Positions 21,853-33,099 of a stretch of 64,000 bases of DNA are shown piece after piece. A program made the translations under genes and the position numbers. Under the pieces are notes generated by a model. The model saw nothing but the letters and a program-made list of their open reading frames with translations, was not told the origin of the DNA and did not search any database. The DNA comes from Deroplatys truncata (Eukaryota; Arthropoda; Insecta; Mantodea; Mantidae): contig CM060990.1 in assembly GCA_030765065.1 (NCBI GenBank), positions 674,652,118 through 674,716,117 of the forward strand, written 5' to 3'. Numbering within the stretch: position 1 is the first letter of the stretch; each line of letters opens with the position of its first letter.

Positions 21853-24095
21853 AAAGAGTGCCAAAGAAAATCTGACTGCATCTCGCGTCTACGTCACATT
21901 ATTTATCGTTGTACGTGGCCTTGCGAAGCCATGGCCATTTCATTGGTTGCTTTAGGCCACGGTGCAAGGATGCGCCAGTCCTTCTGCTAAATAGTTGCAC
22001 TAATAACCACAACAAAGGTTACAATATGGCGTAGGAACGAAATATATGTTTAAGTTCTTGATCGTATTGGCTAAAAGAGAAAGGGGGTGGAGTGAGTGCA
22101 TTCAGTTTGTCATACAGACCTCTTATCATGATAGGTAGTCCATACCTTATCGGTTAGTGCAGAACATGCCTTAAAAGGGTTAAAACCTAAGGGAAAAACT
22201 TGATGAGCGCCCAGGTTAGCGAAATGTAGAATGTGCAGTGTGAGAAGATTTTCAAATTAAAGCTTGAATAGTATTCGTTAAATAAATAGCAATGCTTTAT
22301 AACAAAAAATAAACAGAAATGTATTCTCACAGTGGTATCAATGCTTGTTGCTGCATAGAAGCAAACACAACTAAGTAATAAATAAATCAGCATGTTTTCC
22401 CTCTAATTCAAACTACAACTGGTTAATATACCTTTACTAACATAGATTAGATTAGATTAGATTGTATTCTGTGAGTTCACTAGCAGCCATAAAGGCTTGT
22501 GAACATAGAACATGTCAAGGAAATGTACAAAAATTATATATAAACATAAATATTACATAGAATATGGAACATTTGAAATAAAATACAAATACTATATGCG
22601 TGTTAAGGAAATGTACAATAAAGTTACATATATACATAAATATTACATAGTATACAGAACATTTAAAATAAAATAAGGACATATTATATACAAAATGAAA
22701 CAAATCAAGTGTAATTTTGTACAGAGTTGAATACCTCCTTACTGTTATAAGGTTAACATACGTATAGGCAAGAACAGTTATTTTAACATTCACTACGATT
22801 TTACCTTTGTTAGTCTGATCATTTTGTTCTATTTGATTTGCAATGCATAGCATTTACTGTCAGTTCTTAATATACATACATTTAAATAGCTTCATTAATT
22901 CTAGAGCAGATATCAAATATGACTGGCAATTGTCATTAATATTTACTAATACTACTTACAGAGCTATATAAGTATTATCATTAGGATAATTTGTCATTCA
23001 GATAATCTTGTACAGAATAATATGCTTTTGAGCATAGGTACTCTTTAACAGCAGTTTTAAAGACATTGAAATTGTCAACTTTTCTCTTAAGATCATTAGG
23101 GAGAGTATTAAATATTTTTATGGTCTCGTAATATACACCTTTCTGGAAGCAAGAAAGCTTTGTACTGGGACGATGGATGTTACCCTTTTGTCTAGTGTTT
23201 ATCTCATGAATTTCCATGTTTGTAATAAATGTGGTTCGATTGCATACATAGAATTTTAAGATTGAAGATATATACATGCAAGGTAGGGTTAATAACTTTA
23301 GTCTTCTAAAAAGATGTTTGCAAGAGTGTCTGCTATGAGTGCTGGAAATGATTCTTATAACCTTCTTTTGCATGAGGAATATTCGTTGACTTTCTACCGA
23401 ATTTCCCCAAAATAATATTCCATATTCAATGATAGAGTTAAAATATGCATAGTATACTAATTTAAGTGTATCTATAGAACTGACATTTACCAATGCTCGG
23501 ATAGCATAACATGCAGAACTGAGCATTGCTGATCATAGGAATACAACAGAATTTTAGACAAAAATATAACTCAATTTTATTGCCATAATATGTATATCAT
23601 ATTCGGTAAACCTTATGCATATACACTTTTATCTCTACTTTCTAAACATGATCAGTCAATTATAACAAAAGAGTAATTTGCATTTGGTAAACGAGTATCA
23701 TCATCTGCGGATGTTTTACGGGGAGTGCCCACTTTCTGTCGCGTATGTAGACCGTCTTCCCCACTTTCCTGGAATATTTCTATCCAGTAATTTACTATAA
23801 AACACTTTTATGCACTACCGTTGCAATTGCTGTAACAGTGCGACCAGCCTCCCATATACCCACGATATGTCCAAGAGTAATTTCGCTATAATACGGCATG
23901 ACTGGTTCTGAGACAATAAACATGTTTTGGTTTCATTAACACGAGAAAAAGCAAAGGCATCAACCTCCCCTCTTTTCCCCCTTATTGCTGTGTTATCAAG
24001 CCACCACGCTTTGCGCTAGGTAAGGTGAAGGACACGCCTCAAAAGACCCCAGTAAACAATACAAAATCCCCCGAAGATTTTCTTTGTTGTTGTTT
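21853..24095 (-). mobile_element. Tc1/mariner-derived deletion element, copy 2 (LINE-interrupted)
   Basis: Reverse-oriented copy of 346-1,471, flanked by GTAC (21,849-21,852 and 24,096-24,099). Element B copy 1 provides the empty site (GCAGAGGTACTCGTG near 17,382). About 23,700-23,900 carries the same Tc1-like helix-turn-helix remnant. It is interrupted by a LINE at 22,444-23,525, without which it would be about 1.16 kb. Confidence 0.82.
22444..23525 (-). mobile_element. 5'-truncated jockey-like LINE with (AATCT)n tail
   Basis: The minus strand encodes the last ~181 residues of a non-LTR reverse-transcriptase protein (stop at 22,981): the thumb/C-terminal block LVYYAYFNSIIEYGILFWGN, then LMQKKVIRII and a C-terminus FKTAVKEYLCSKAYYSV. 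A 3' UTR of about 510 bp follows. The 3' tail is a short AATCT microsatellite (22,444-22,464). The upstream polymerase and endonuclease parts are absent (5' truncation, typical of LINE insertion). The frame that remains is uninterrupted, so the insertion is young. A shorter copy lies at 62,343-63,140. Confidence 0.85.
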
Positions 24096-24984
24096 GTACT
24101 CGTGTAATATGCAGCGCTAAGTTGTGATTGAAGCTGATGCATTAAATCACCTTTCTTCAATAGCCTTGCTTGGTGATTCACTCTCAGCCATTACATTTAT
24201 CTACTCCTGTGACGTAGCTCAAGACGTAAGATAACACACGCATGCAAATATTCTTTAATTTTAGTTGTTTCTGTTTCATGACAAATATATATGTATTAGT
24301 TTATATTTTCAAAATTGTATAATTAAAAGTTGCTAGCATTTGTTTTTCTATGGGTATAAAATCCTTTAAAATAATGTTTTGCCACAAAATATATTTACAT
24401 AAAATTGTAAGCAAAGAAATGATTATTATTAGCCTTGACTATCACTAGGGGATATATAACCTGTGGGATTATCAAGATAAAGACATTCCTGCCAATTGGA
24501 GAAGGTTAAACAGGAACAATTTCGGAATTAGCTGGCATACAATACAAAATTGTTTACATGCGTTTATAACACAGAAAACTACTAATAAGAAATAATTCAG
24601 TGAACAAGCTGTCGCCTATACAGCTTTTTATAAAGTGAGTATCGAGTATCGGTGCTCAAAAATCAGTATCGATATCGAGTAATAAAGGTATCGTTCTATC
24701 ATTATTGGGTTTATATACTCCAGTTTCCTGGTTAGCCTCAAAATCGATTGCGATATATTTTGTTGTGTATGTACAAGTGGGTTTTTGTAAACCAATGATA
24801 TGCTTTACAGATCTCGCTTCGTTTAATTCTGGAAGCGGTTATTTTAAGGTTACGTAATGTTCACATTCTTAACACTTACACTACTCGGCAAAGGGAACAG
24901 ATGCGCACAGCAACGATATTTGCGTCATTCACGCGTCGGAGGAACACGTCAGTTGCAATATACTCACTGCAGGGCTGTTCCTGC

Positions 24985-27050
24985 AATAAAATGTTTAAAA
25001 AACGGGAAGGCAGCTGGTACTAGAAGTTAATATAATGGCAGATTTTTATAGAAAAAGCTTCCATAAAATATTTGAAGGCGGAGAATATCCGGAAGCATGG
25101 AAAACCGCCATTATCCAACCTCTTTACAAGGGCAAAGGGAGTTACAGCATTCCGTGAAATTACAGGGGTATCTCGCTGCTCTCTATATTTAGAAAAAATT
25201 ACAATAGAATCTTATATAAAAGAATTAAGTGTTGGGCTAAGACACACCATAGGATTTCTAAATCTCAGGCAGGATTTAGGGAAGGTTTTTCGACTATTGA
25301 CAATGTCTTTGTTCTGAAAACAATAAATGATGACAATTTGAGAAATAAAGGTGGTAAGGTATACTGTATTTGAAGATTTTAAAATGGCATTTGATACTGT
25401 GGAACGCAGTGCTCTCTGGGAGAAATTAACACGAAAAGGACTTTCGGGGAAAATGATTAGAACACTCAGGGCAATGTACAAAGAAGTTAAGTTTGTTATT
25501 AAGACCGATCAGCACAATACATAAGAATATAACATAGCGCAGAGGGGAGTTAAACAGGGTTGTGTACTATCTCCGTTACTTTTTAATTTGTTTATTGATG
25601 ATGTTAGCGTGATGACGGAGGAAGACATAGATGCACCGACAATCGCAGACCAAAAAATACAAATTCTTTTGTACGCAGATGACATTGTAATTCTTTCTAA
25701 AACGATAAAAGTTTTGCAGTCTGGTTTAAACGTTCTTCGACGATATTGTAGGCAATGGGGTATGGAGGTAAATATTCTTAAAACTAAAACAGTCGCCTTT
25801 AAAAGTGGATATGTGTACGGCCAACATGAAAAGTGGACATACGGTAAGGGTGGTATGGTTTGATATGGGTGGAAAATGGAACAAGAACATGGAGTTAATA
25901 AAACACAGAGGGATTGGACAACTTGCTGAAGTATTAAGGATATTGACCCGGGTACCAGATATGCCAGTAAAAACATTACAGACCATGTATGAAGCAATGG
26001 TTAGGTCCTCATTACTATACGGCAGTGAAGTGTGGGGATGGGAGAGGGGGGATAATGTAAATAAAGTACAATGTAAATTCTGGAAGCGCATTCTAGGGTT
26101 GGGGATGGGTACTTCAAACTACGGAGTTCTTCGGGAGGTAGGATGCTGGGAAGATGCTGTATTTGCTAAACTAAATGTAGTTAGATACTGGCTGCGAATA
26201 ATTAAAGGTGATCAAACAACTCTGAGAGCAATATGTTATCGTCATCAAATGAACAACATAGAGCATCCAAAATGGTGGGCGGCAGGGTTACAACGGGAAT
26301 TATAAAAAATTGGCTTAAATGATATTTAGGAAAGGGGTAATGAAAGTACACACAGTGCCGTGAAAAAAGTCAAAAGACAACTATGTGATATAAACAGGCA
26401 GAAAATAGAATCTGAATGTAGACAAAGATCAACATTGGAGCTACAAAATGAAATAAAAACTAGGTGGGGTAAGGAAACATATATTTTGGAATTAGGTATA
26501 AAACAGAGGACGGGAATAGCACGGCTTAGGTTGGGAGGGTGGAAAGCTCGCAAGATTGCTGATGATATGGCAGGAGGATTTGCCCATTATGCAGGGAACA
26601 AGAAGACTGGACGCTTATTTTGGCAGCATGCGTGCAGACGGAGAGTATTAGGAAAAAATTATTACCAGAAGTATTTTTGGCTTCCAACAGACGGACAGCA
26701 TGCTGGGACTTGATTCTAAACAGCCAAAACTGGCCAAGCTTGAGCACATATTTAATGGAAGTACGTGTACTAAGAGATAAGGTGTTTATGTAAATTTTCT
26801 TTGAATATATGTGGTGCTTGAGCACTTGTGTGTGCGCGCTTGTGTGTGTTTGCGGGTGTGATTAAGAGTATTTTTCAATTTTATACGTATGTATATAGTG
26901 TGGTGATTATAAAAATATTTGTTTTCTGGTCGATTCTGCAAGTCACGTATACAGACCAGGTATTTTTCTAGAGAGCATGTACGGTCTTATGACCCATGCG
27001 ACTGTGTTATGCAATTAATGTAATACTAAGTACTTAATAAATACCACCAC
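24985..27050 (+). mobile_element. 5'-truncated LINE with reverse transcriptase
   Basis: Starts inside the reverse transcriptase (CLKNGKAAG, about 24,990) and keeps, in order, AFDTVERSALWEKL (about 25,385), QGCVLSPLLFNLFIDDV (about 25,555), the catalytic YADD (25,674-25,685), LLYGSEVWGW (about 26,015), a long C-terminal region (to 26,713) and a 3' UTR ending near an AATAAA (27,037). Several frameshifts and stops separate these blocks, for example near 25,145, 25,365, 25,520 and 25,860. The endonuclease and ORF1 are missing. It is a dead copy in which the reverse transcriptase catalytic box is still legible. Confidence 0.88.
25588..26305 (+). pseudogene. LINE reverse transcriptase palm/thumb remnant
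   Basis: Two overlapping open segments of the LINE above. 25,588-25,863 holds the YADD motif (LLYADDIVILS). 25,805-26,305 holds the thumb and connection region (TRVPDMPVKTLQTMYEAMV, SEVWGWERGDNV). A frameshift lies between them near 25,840. Reverse transcription of LINE RNA at the nick is the family role; this copy cannot perform it. Confidence 0.8.
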
Positions 27051-27932
27051 TATTACTGCAATAATTGCAATCAAGACATAATGAAGGCAAAATGCAATTC
27101 ATCGCTAGGCGCGAGAGGTGATATTTTATATATTTTGCATTTGAAATGACTAAAGGAATTGCTGATAATTACTATTGGAACAAGAACTTTGGAGGTTGAT
27201 AATTTCTATTGGAATAGATAGCGATGATAGTGAAATAGTGCTTTCAGTGACAGTTCACCGAACATTGCTGATGAAATGTTTGAATTTATGCTTTTGCCAC
27301 TTGAGTAAATCACCTCCTTAGAAATTATTCCAGCTGTAGCGATTGAACGCACCCCAGAAAATTACTTATATTATCATACAGTATTTATAGTTACAGAAGC
27401 TGATACTTAATAAGAAAAGTTAATTACTAATTTAGTTTCTTTCACTCTTTTTTCAGTTACGGAAATTGCAGAAGATAATGATAGTTTATTACAATAAATA
27501 ATTTTATAGATATATAATGTGTTTGCCACCAATTAGGTTATGTTTTCCTATTAAACACTTATGTAATCACAATTGCGTATATTAATTTCGTAAAGTTTCA
27601 TATCAAGTTACACCCAGCTCCATAGAGCTCCATTTGTTTCTTATTAGTGTACGCTGGGTTACTAGAACTCGCTGTTCTAGTACAGATAACAAGAGAATGC
27701 AGTGTCAAGGTCAATACACCTGTTCCCTTTACTGTGTAGTACAGATATCGGTCAATAGTGAACGCTTAACATCTGCTTATCTGGCTTTATCCAGTGCAGT
27801 GCTACCCGAGACGCTTCGTTGCCCATGAGGAACCCCTGTCTGTCTCTGTCGCACTTGCGTAGTCGCGAGTTGCGAGATGTGAAGCAGCTAAAATAAACCT
27901 AAGAGAACAAAACAATACCCCCTTTCTTCATA
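27051..27932. other. Unassigned sequence
   Basis: No recognised gene or repeat. The 27,590-27,900 part has more balanced base composition, but its 64-codon frame has no domain. Confidence 0.4.
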
Positions 27933-28880
27933 CAGGGTGGACCATTTAAGTTGACACTGTACAGTATCTCCAAAACTAAGCGTTGTAGAAAGAAATGTCT
28001 TGGATAAAAGTTGCTTGATATTATGGGGAAAGTAAATGCCATTAGTCGTGTTTTATTTGGAGGACTTGTGGTGGTCATTTTAGGGTGAATTTAATCTTTT
28101 TAAATCTAACCTAACTTTTTTATGTTGTTTTCTGATTTCTCATAAAAAAAACTAAAAAACATTTGTATACGGCTGGCCCCGTAGCTCAGTCGGTAGTGTA
28201 ACTGCCTGCTATGCGAAGGGTCCCCGGGTTCGATTCCCGTCTGGGGGTGGGCATTTTTCTGTAGCCAAGATTAATCCCTATCCTCCCCAGAGTCTGGAAG
28301 TATGAATGAGAGTGTGAATGTGTGTATTATCTAAGGTTTAAAAAAGCAAAAGTGCAAGAAACCCAACGACAAGTGTTACACGGGTTAACACCAATAGGCA
28401 ATAAGTTCCAAAGCAAAGGCCGCCGATAAGACCAATGTTGTTAAAGACGGGATATAAATGAAACTAAAACAAAATATTTGTATAAAGCACTTTACAATTG
28501 TTCTAATAACATAATAACAACGAAAATTCTGAATGGCTGTGTACGAAGAGATGGTTGGGCCATCCGTGGATGGTCATTTGAGGGTCAAGCCACGTTTCGT
28601 AATTCGGAACCAACATTTTTTATTTTGTTTCCTTATTCATCACAAAAATAGATTTTTACAAACCATTTTGTTATGAGAAAACAACATACAAAAGTTGTAT
28701 GGTTCCCATTAAACAAATTAAGTTGATCCTAAAATGATCATCATAACGTCCTCCAAACAAAACACAACTAATGGCATTTACTTTCCCCATAATATCAAGC
28801 AACTTTTATTACGGACATTTCTTTCTACAACGTTTAGTTTTGGAGATATTATACAGTTTCAACTTAAATGGTCCACCCTG
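27933..28880. mobile_element. Inverted-repeat element C, copy with both ends
   Basis: 948 bp with long terminal inverted repeats of roughly 200 bp: CAGGGTGGACCATTTAAGTT at the left, and its complement ending CCACCCTG at 28,880. It is flanked by TA, so Tc1/mariner-superfamily ancestry is likely. No transposase is inside. A SINE is inserted at about 28,172-28,460. Other pieces of this family are at 8,395-10,021, 12,016-12,113 and 32,825-33,002. Confidence 0.8.
28172..28460 (+). repeat. tRNA-derived SINE (GGCCCCGTAGCTCAGTCGG head)
   Basis: A tRNA-like head with A box TAGCTCAGTCGGTAG and B box GGTTCGATTCC (about 28,228), a unique body, and an A-rich 3' end (AAACTAAAACAAAA). It is flanked by imperfect repeats of the type ATTTGTATA, a likely target duplication. 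The copy of element C at 8-10 kb has no SINE at this spot. Confidence 0.82.
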
Positions 28881-28934
28881 TATACAAGCTATCAAATAGG
28901 AAAGTGATTACTTTTTTACAGAAGTAGAAAATTG

Positions 28935-29480
28935 TCATTCTAAGGGAACTGCCCCATCGAAGTTGTTATCTTCTTCCTCGTCATATTCACAAGTGTCTGA
29001 ATCAGATTCACTGTCCCGGAGGTTAATAATGACACTCTGCACCATGTCCTCTCTTGTAATTTCTTCTTTTCGACATGTGCAACTCGAGACACCCAGTCCT
29101 CTGTCGTAATTCTGTCTAGGGCTTCATTTGCGAGCCGCTCAACACCCGTAAGTCGAAGTGTAGGTATTATTCAGCTTTGCTACCTCACCCTTTACTGGTC
29201 CAAATAAGTTCTATACGCTTCTACTGGCAATGATATGGCGGTAAGCGAACAACTTGGTGGCCTATTTCTAGTGCTATCTGGTCCAATTGTATATTTGTCC
29301 CCTGTTTTATAAGGAGCAATGCGAAGAAGCAGTTCAACTTTTGTTTCTGTTGCTTCAAATGTTACAATATGTTCTTGCAACCATTCCTGAATCTCTGATT
29401 TTCGGCAGTTTGTGTTCAGCATTTTATCTAATGCTCTAAAGTGATAGATAGCGTTGTCCAGTGTTATGATAGAACCTCAT
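28935..29480 (-). pseudogene. DDE transposase C-terminal remnant
   Basis: Reading leftward from about 29,480: LDNAIYHFRAL (second catalytic Asp block), RKSEIQEWLQEH, PYKTGDKYTI, then after a disrupted and shortened middle a C-terminal part ERLANEALDRITTEDW and an acidic end DSDTCEYDEEEDNNFDGAVP with a stop at 28,935. This order fits the DDE_3-type (IS630/Tc1-related) transposases frequent in insect genomes. The third catalytic acidic block appears lost, and at least two frame changes are present. No element ends were identified. Confidence 0.65.
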
Positions 29481-29594
29481 CCAAATAGTTTAAAAATCTG
29501 CTATTAAACCAATCTTAGAAACCATCGAAATTAATTTCTGAATGATAATCGAAATCCCTGTTTTGCTTTTCAAAGCGCAAACCTACTTATTTCT

Positions 29595-29877
29595 GTCGTC
29601 CTAAATGGTGTAGTGGTTACCATGCTAGCCTCTATTTCCCAAGGTCGTAGGTTCAACCCCGGCGGAGGGCGATGGATTTTTTTCGGGCGTAAATATCCAT
29701 AGCATGGCTTCCTTCGGAAGGGAAGCAAAGCCGGTGGTCCCGTCGTAGATTTACGGCACGTAAAAGAACCTCAAGACGGATAAAGAGGCCTCTGAGCAAA
29801 ATTACCGGTCTTTCACGCCCAATATAGAATGGGACTCTAAGGACCATAGCCGTTAAAGAGCGTCCATAAATAAAAAC
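29595..29877 (+). repeat. tRNA-derived SINE, major family, copy 4
   Basis: Near-full-length: head with TGGTGTAGTGGTTACC, B box GGTTCAACCCC, conserved body, and GTCCATAAATAAA end. Confidence 0.9.
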
Positions 29878-29995
29878 TCAATTTAATTTACCTACTTATT
29901 TTCAGGAATAAAGCCGGATTTTGCTGATCCTGCATGACATACGATAAGTCGAGCACCTTATCGGTAATTTAAGTCCCACTTCTTCCAGAAGAATG

Positions 29996-30190
29996 CCGTC
30001 CTCCGTGGTGTAGGGGTACCATGCTAACATCTAGTTGGTTCAAACCTCGCGGAGGGCGATGGATTTTTTTCGGACGTAAAAATGCTTAACATGGCTTCCT
30101 TCGAAGAGAAGTAAAGCTGGTGGTCCAGTGTCGTAGATTTATGGCACGTAAAAGTGCCTCAAGTCTGATAGAGGCATCTGAGCAAAATTT
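29996..30190 (+). repeat. tRNA-derived SINE, major family, copy 5 (3'-truncated)
   Basis: Head GTCCTCCGTGGTGTAGGGG, with a deletion ahead of the B box. It breaks off after AGCAAAATTT. Confidence 0.85.
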
Positions 30191-30479
30191 ATAATCTATT
30201 TTCTCCGTCATTAAACTGACACCCCTGTTTGCTGTTGCAAATTAGCCCTTATTATATTAATTCATAAACAGTTCGGCCTAAAACATATGTTTGAAAATCA
30301 TTAAATTCGTGGCAAGCTTCTGGACAGTACGGTGTTTTTCAGAGACCGAAACGTGGGCACACATCCCATTTTAGCAGACTTTTTTCCCTTCTTCACAATA
30401 TTTGTCACCATATGTGCACTAACTCGCAAACATGTGCTGCTAAATCTCTACGTACTTATCCACTAAATCCTGAAATTTG
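30191..30479. other. Unassigned sequence
   Basis: AT-rich; nothing recognised. Confidence 0.3.
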
Positions 30480-30485
30480 TATTTA

Positions 30486-30552
<67 letters not shown>

Positions 30553-30556
30553 TTAA
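30480..30556. repeat. (TTA)n microsatellite, probably a SINE tail
   Basis: About 24 ATT/TTA units. It lies directly at the 3' side of the minus-strand SINE 30,557-30,780, so it may have grown from that SINE's tail. Confidence 0.9.
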
Positions 30557-30780
30557 GGTTTAACGTTCTTTTCTTTAACCGGTTAGGTCTAATCGGACGA
30601 TGAATGAATGAAACGATGCTCGAGTGAGCCCGGTGTCCATAGAGCTTAGAGTTACCCGACATTCTTCTTACAGGATAAGGAAAACCCCTTATCCGAGTAA
30701 CTCACCTTAACCGAGATTCGAACTCGGACCTCTTGAATGTGAGGTAAACACGCCACCCCCACGTCACAGAGGTGGGCTTT
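30557..30780 (-). repeat. tRNA-derived SINE (minus strand)
   Basis: Read on the minus strand, the head lies near 30,780 and the B box is GAGTTCGAATCTCGG (about 30,714-30,728). The body ends at the trinucleotide tract. It differs in sequence from the other SINE families here. Confidence 0.7.
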
Positions 30781-30788
30781 ATTATTAA

Positions 30789-32265
30789 ATGGATATCAAA
30801 AGCATCGAACAGTACCAAATCAGACCATTTCAGCTATATAATTCTAATAGACATAATTTAAACAAATCACTCAGTAATTTAGATAAGGATTTGAATATTG
30901 CTGATGGTACGTTTTTTCCAAGAATAAATTTATACCTGCAGTTTGAACCTTGTGGAAAGGCAGCAAATGGAGTATTTGCTAAGTGTGACAATATTAAACT
31001 TGAATGTTTCTCCGCGAATGTTCAATGAAGCATATTTTAAAAGTTTTGGTCAGGCTAGAGAAAAAGCAGACCATCCTGCTTTAGTAAGCCATATTCGCCT
31101 ATTTTTTCCAAAAGCTCTTTTGCACTTATATAAAAGCGCTGGGTTTATCGTTGAAGATAAAATTAATTTTGTAAAGATCGAAATTTATGAATTAACGTAT
31201 CCACGAGGCTTTTTATTTAGTTTCTTTAGAAACATTCATTATCTGTTTACCCTCCTCTTATGTAGGACTTACACCCCCCAGGACTTACAAGCGGGTGCCT
31301 GGGGTCAGAGCAGACACTCATGGATCAGACGGAGCATCCAGGATGGGTGATCAGCCCGATGCCTGGTATGGGATGAAGGAAGTAGATGAAACGAAATGAT
31401 AATGGAGCAGTTGGTGGAATGAATGGCGGGGGAAACCGGAGAACCCGGAGAAAACCCACCCAGACGCCGCTTCGTCCACCACAAATCCCACATGCAGGTC
31501 CCTGGGATTGAACCCGGGCCGCATCGGTGGGAGGCGAGCGGTCTAACCACTCGGCCACGGCGCCGCCCCTTCTTTAGAAACAACCTTTGTATAATTTAGG
31601 TTAAAGCGTTTCTTTCAGAGAGCAGCTAATGCAGGTTTTAAAATATGGGATACGTTAAAAGACAATGGAAGTTTTAATCATAGGATACGGGCCAGATTAC
31701 ACTCTGATTCTAAAGAAGGAACTGCTACAAAATCCCAAACTAAAGTTTAACTATTTCATTTGGAGCGTCGTGGAGGAACATAATTTTAATGGAACAAGCA
31801 TAAACATAAATGTTATTACATTATTCAATAACCTAACATTTGATAATCCTAATATCTGTATTACATGTTTTCAAATAAATAGACCAAATGAACAAGCAAG
31901 ATACTTCAGTGAATTGGACCATTGTCAGCTCGAGAATTGGTCATTCAAATACTCGAAAAATGAAGAATTCCCAATTGAAAGGCAAACATTAAAAATTATG
32001 AATCTTTGTTTATATGACGCTTATGATGCTCATGTTCCATTGGCAGAAAGATTGGCCGGAAACACATGCGTTAGCTGAAGTGTTGATAAGTTTACTCTTA
32101 ATGAGTTTATGGCTGATATGACTACGCAACAATGTTACATATGTAGATAAAAATCAGCCTGTAAATGGTTTAGAATATGGTGCTAATAACACAAATGTGT
32201 ATGTTATTATGGGCGTAAAAATTACCATTGATCTAAGTTTAGAAAAGGTTACAGAATAATTTTAA
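30789..32265 (+). mobile_element. Virus-like or element-derived coding fossil, unrecognised
   Basis: Three plus-strand coding-like stretches (about 30,789-31,230, 31,620-31,740 and 31,760-32,075) are unlike any SINE, LINE or DDE family here. They contain peptides such as SHIRLFFPKALLHLYKSAG and CLYDAYDAHVPLAER. They are interrupted by a SINE with a clear target duplication and are broken overall. The family is not recognised. The neighbouring metalloprotease fossil and nearby PolB fossils make a large DNA-virus or virus-like origin possible, but a decayed host gene is not excluded. Confidence 0.35.
31235..31569 (-). repeat. tRNA-derived SINE (minus strand) with 13-bp target duplication
   Basis: Read on the minus strand it begins GGCGCCGTGGCCGAGTGG (a tRNA-Ser/Leu-like A box), with B box GGGTTCAATCCC (about 31,508-31,519). 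It is flanked by the exact direct repeat TTCTTTAGAAACA at 31,222-31,234 and 31,570-31,582. The 92- and 77-codon frames here are repeat-derived, not genes. Confidence 0.9.
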
Positions 32266-32270
32266 TTTAT

Positions 32271-32845
32271 TTAACCTTCAGACTGCTATGCGGGGTCCAG
32301 CTGCGACCCTAGTGTTAAACTTTTTGGTTTTTATGGGTTAAATATCTAATTTAAAATTTTGAAATTTTTGTAATATGTTACAAATTTAATCAGCTTTATT
32401 AGCATAAAATAATTCCGTAAAATGTCCAATAAATACAATTGTAAAAGACTAAAACACAACTTGGGGTCCACTTGGACCGCTCATAGCAGTTCATGTCTCA
32501 TAAAATTTTCTGCATCACGAGAGTTTTATGTTGGCTGCCTTGTATTTTTCAATTATTCTAGCATGCATTGTTGGTTTGAAATTGTGTGGAAACAGTTCAG
32601 TACTCTCCTAGTATGCATTGTAAGGTGTAGTCATGTCGAAACGTAAAGGTGAAACTTTTAAAAGTCTGATGTCAGTTATGTCTAAGAAACAATTACAGAA
32701 CAACTAGAACAAAGTGTGAGAGTTGCCAGAAATTCTTTGCAATACCCACTGTAAAAAATGCAGAGCGTAGTCTGTTTTGAATGTTATATTTGTATGTTAT
32801 AATTTTTTTAAATGGGAGCCTATAATTAGGGTCCAATTAAATTGA
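32271..32845 (+). mobile_element. Possible piggyBac-like deletion remnant
   Basis: Starts at TTAA followed by CTTCAGACTGCTATGCGGGG, like the ends of many piggyBac-related elements. A start-like ATG at 32,633 (MSKRKGETF) is soon followed by TRTKCESCQKFF (about 32,705-32,740), resembling the Cys-rich finger at the C-terminus of piggyBac transposases. The catalytic middle is absent. The right terminus is not convincing. Confidence 0.35.
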
Positions 32846-33002
32846 CTCTAAAATGACCATCACAGTGTCCTCCAAATAAAACATGACTAATGGCATTTAC
32901 TTTCCCCCATAATATCAAGCAACTTTTATTAAGGATATTTCTTTCTATCGTTTAGTTTTGGAGATATTGTACAGTCTCAACTTAAATGGTCCATCCAGTA
33001 TA
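32825..33002 (+). repeat. Terminal fragment of inverted-repeat element C
   Basis: Matches the right-hand ~180 bp of 27,933-28,880, including AATGGCATTTACTTTCCCCC and GGAGATATTGTACAGT. The rest of the element is absent. Confidence 0.8.
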
Positions 33003-33099
33003 ACAAACACTGCCCATTCTCCGTTAAAAACATGCAAACGTTATAGCGGTTTGACATTCGAACATAATATTTTATAAGCGCACATTCTCATTTCAAATA

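Larger units (their letters stand above)
21527..24717. mobile_element. hAT-like element B, copy 2, with nested insertions
   Basis: The left end CAGGGATGAGATCTCG (21,527) and right end, reading in reverse TAATGATAGAACGATACC, resemble hAT termini. The interior matches 16,940-18,062. It is split at 21,852/24,096 by element A copy 2. The element interrupts the exonuclease domain of PolB fossil 2: the flanks read CCAAT on both sides, so a short or decayed target duplication is likely. No transposase is recognised. Confidence 0.7.
16600..24890 (-). mobile_element. Polinton-type PolB fossil 2 (decayed, multiply interrupted)
   Basis: An old virus-like fossil on the minus strand. Recognisable parts run right to left: exonuclease motif I (YIAIDFEANQETG, near 24,740-24,780); exonuclease motif II area (near 21,350-21,430); a segment near 19,400-19,440 resembling the GCFWHGCP block of Polinton polymerases; a Cys/His-rich linker (18,264-18,540, FPLCGNCA); and motif C (NSYYATLMLDKLGDKQVYYDTD, 16,610-16,680, split by a variable position). 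It is interrupted by a hAT-like element (16,940-18,062), a LINE (18,541-19,110), unassigned AT-rich DNA (about 20,030-21,180) and a second hAT-like element (21,527-24,717). It is broken many times and ancient. The order of motifs is that of a single gene of the protein-primed family B type. Confidence 0.7.

Noticed and set aside
22444-22464. Telomere-like repeat (GATTA)n
   Set aside because: Short, not the arthropod TTAGG repeat, and it is the 3' tail of a LINE seen again at 63,111-63,137.
28190-28260. A genuine tRNA gene (cloverleaf-like head with A and B boxes)
   Set aside because: Followed by a SINE body and A-rich tail, and inserted in element C; it is the tRNA-derived head of a SINE.
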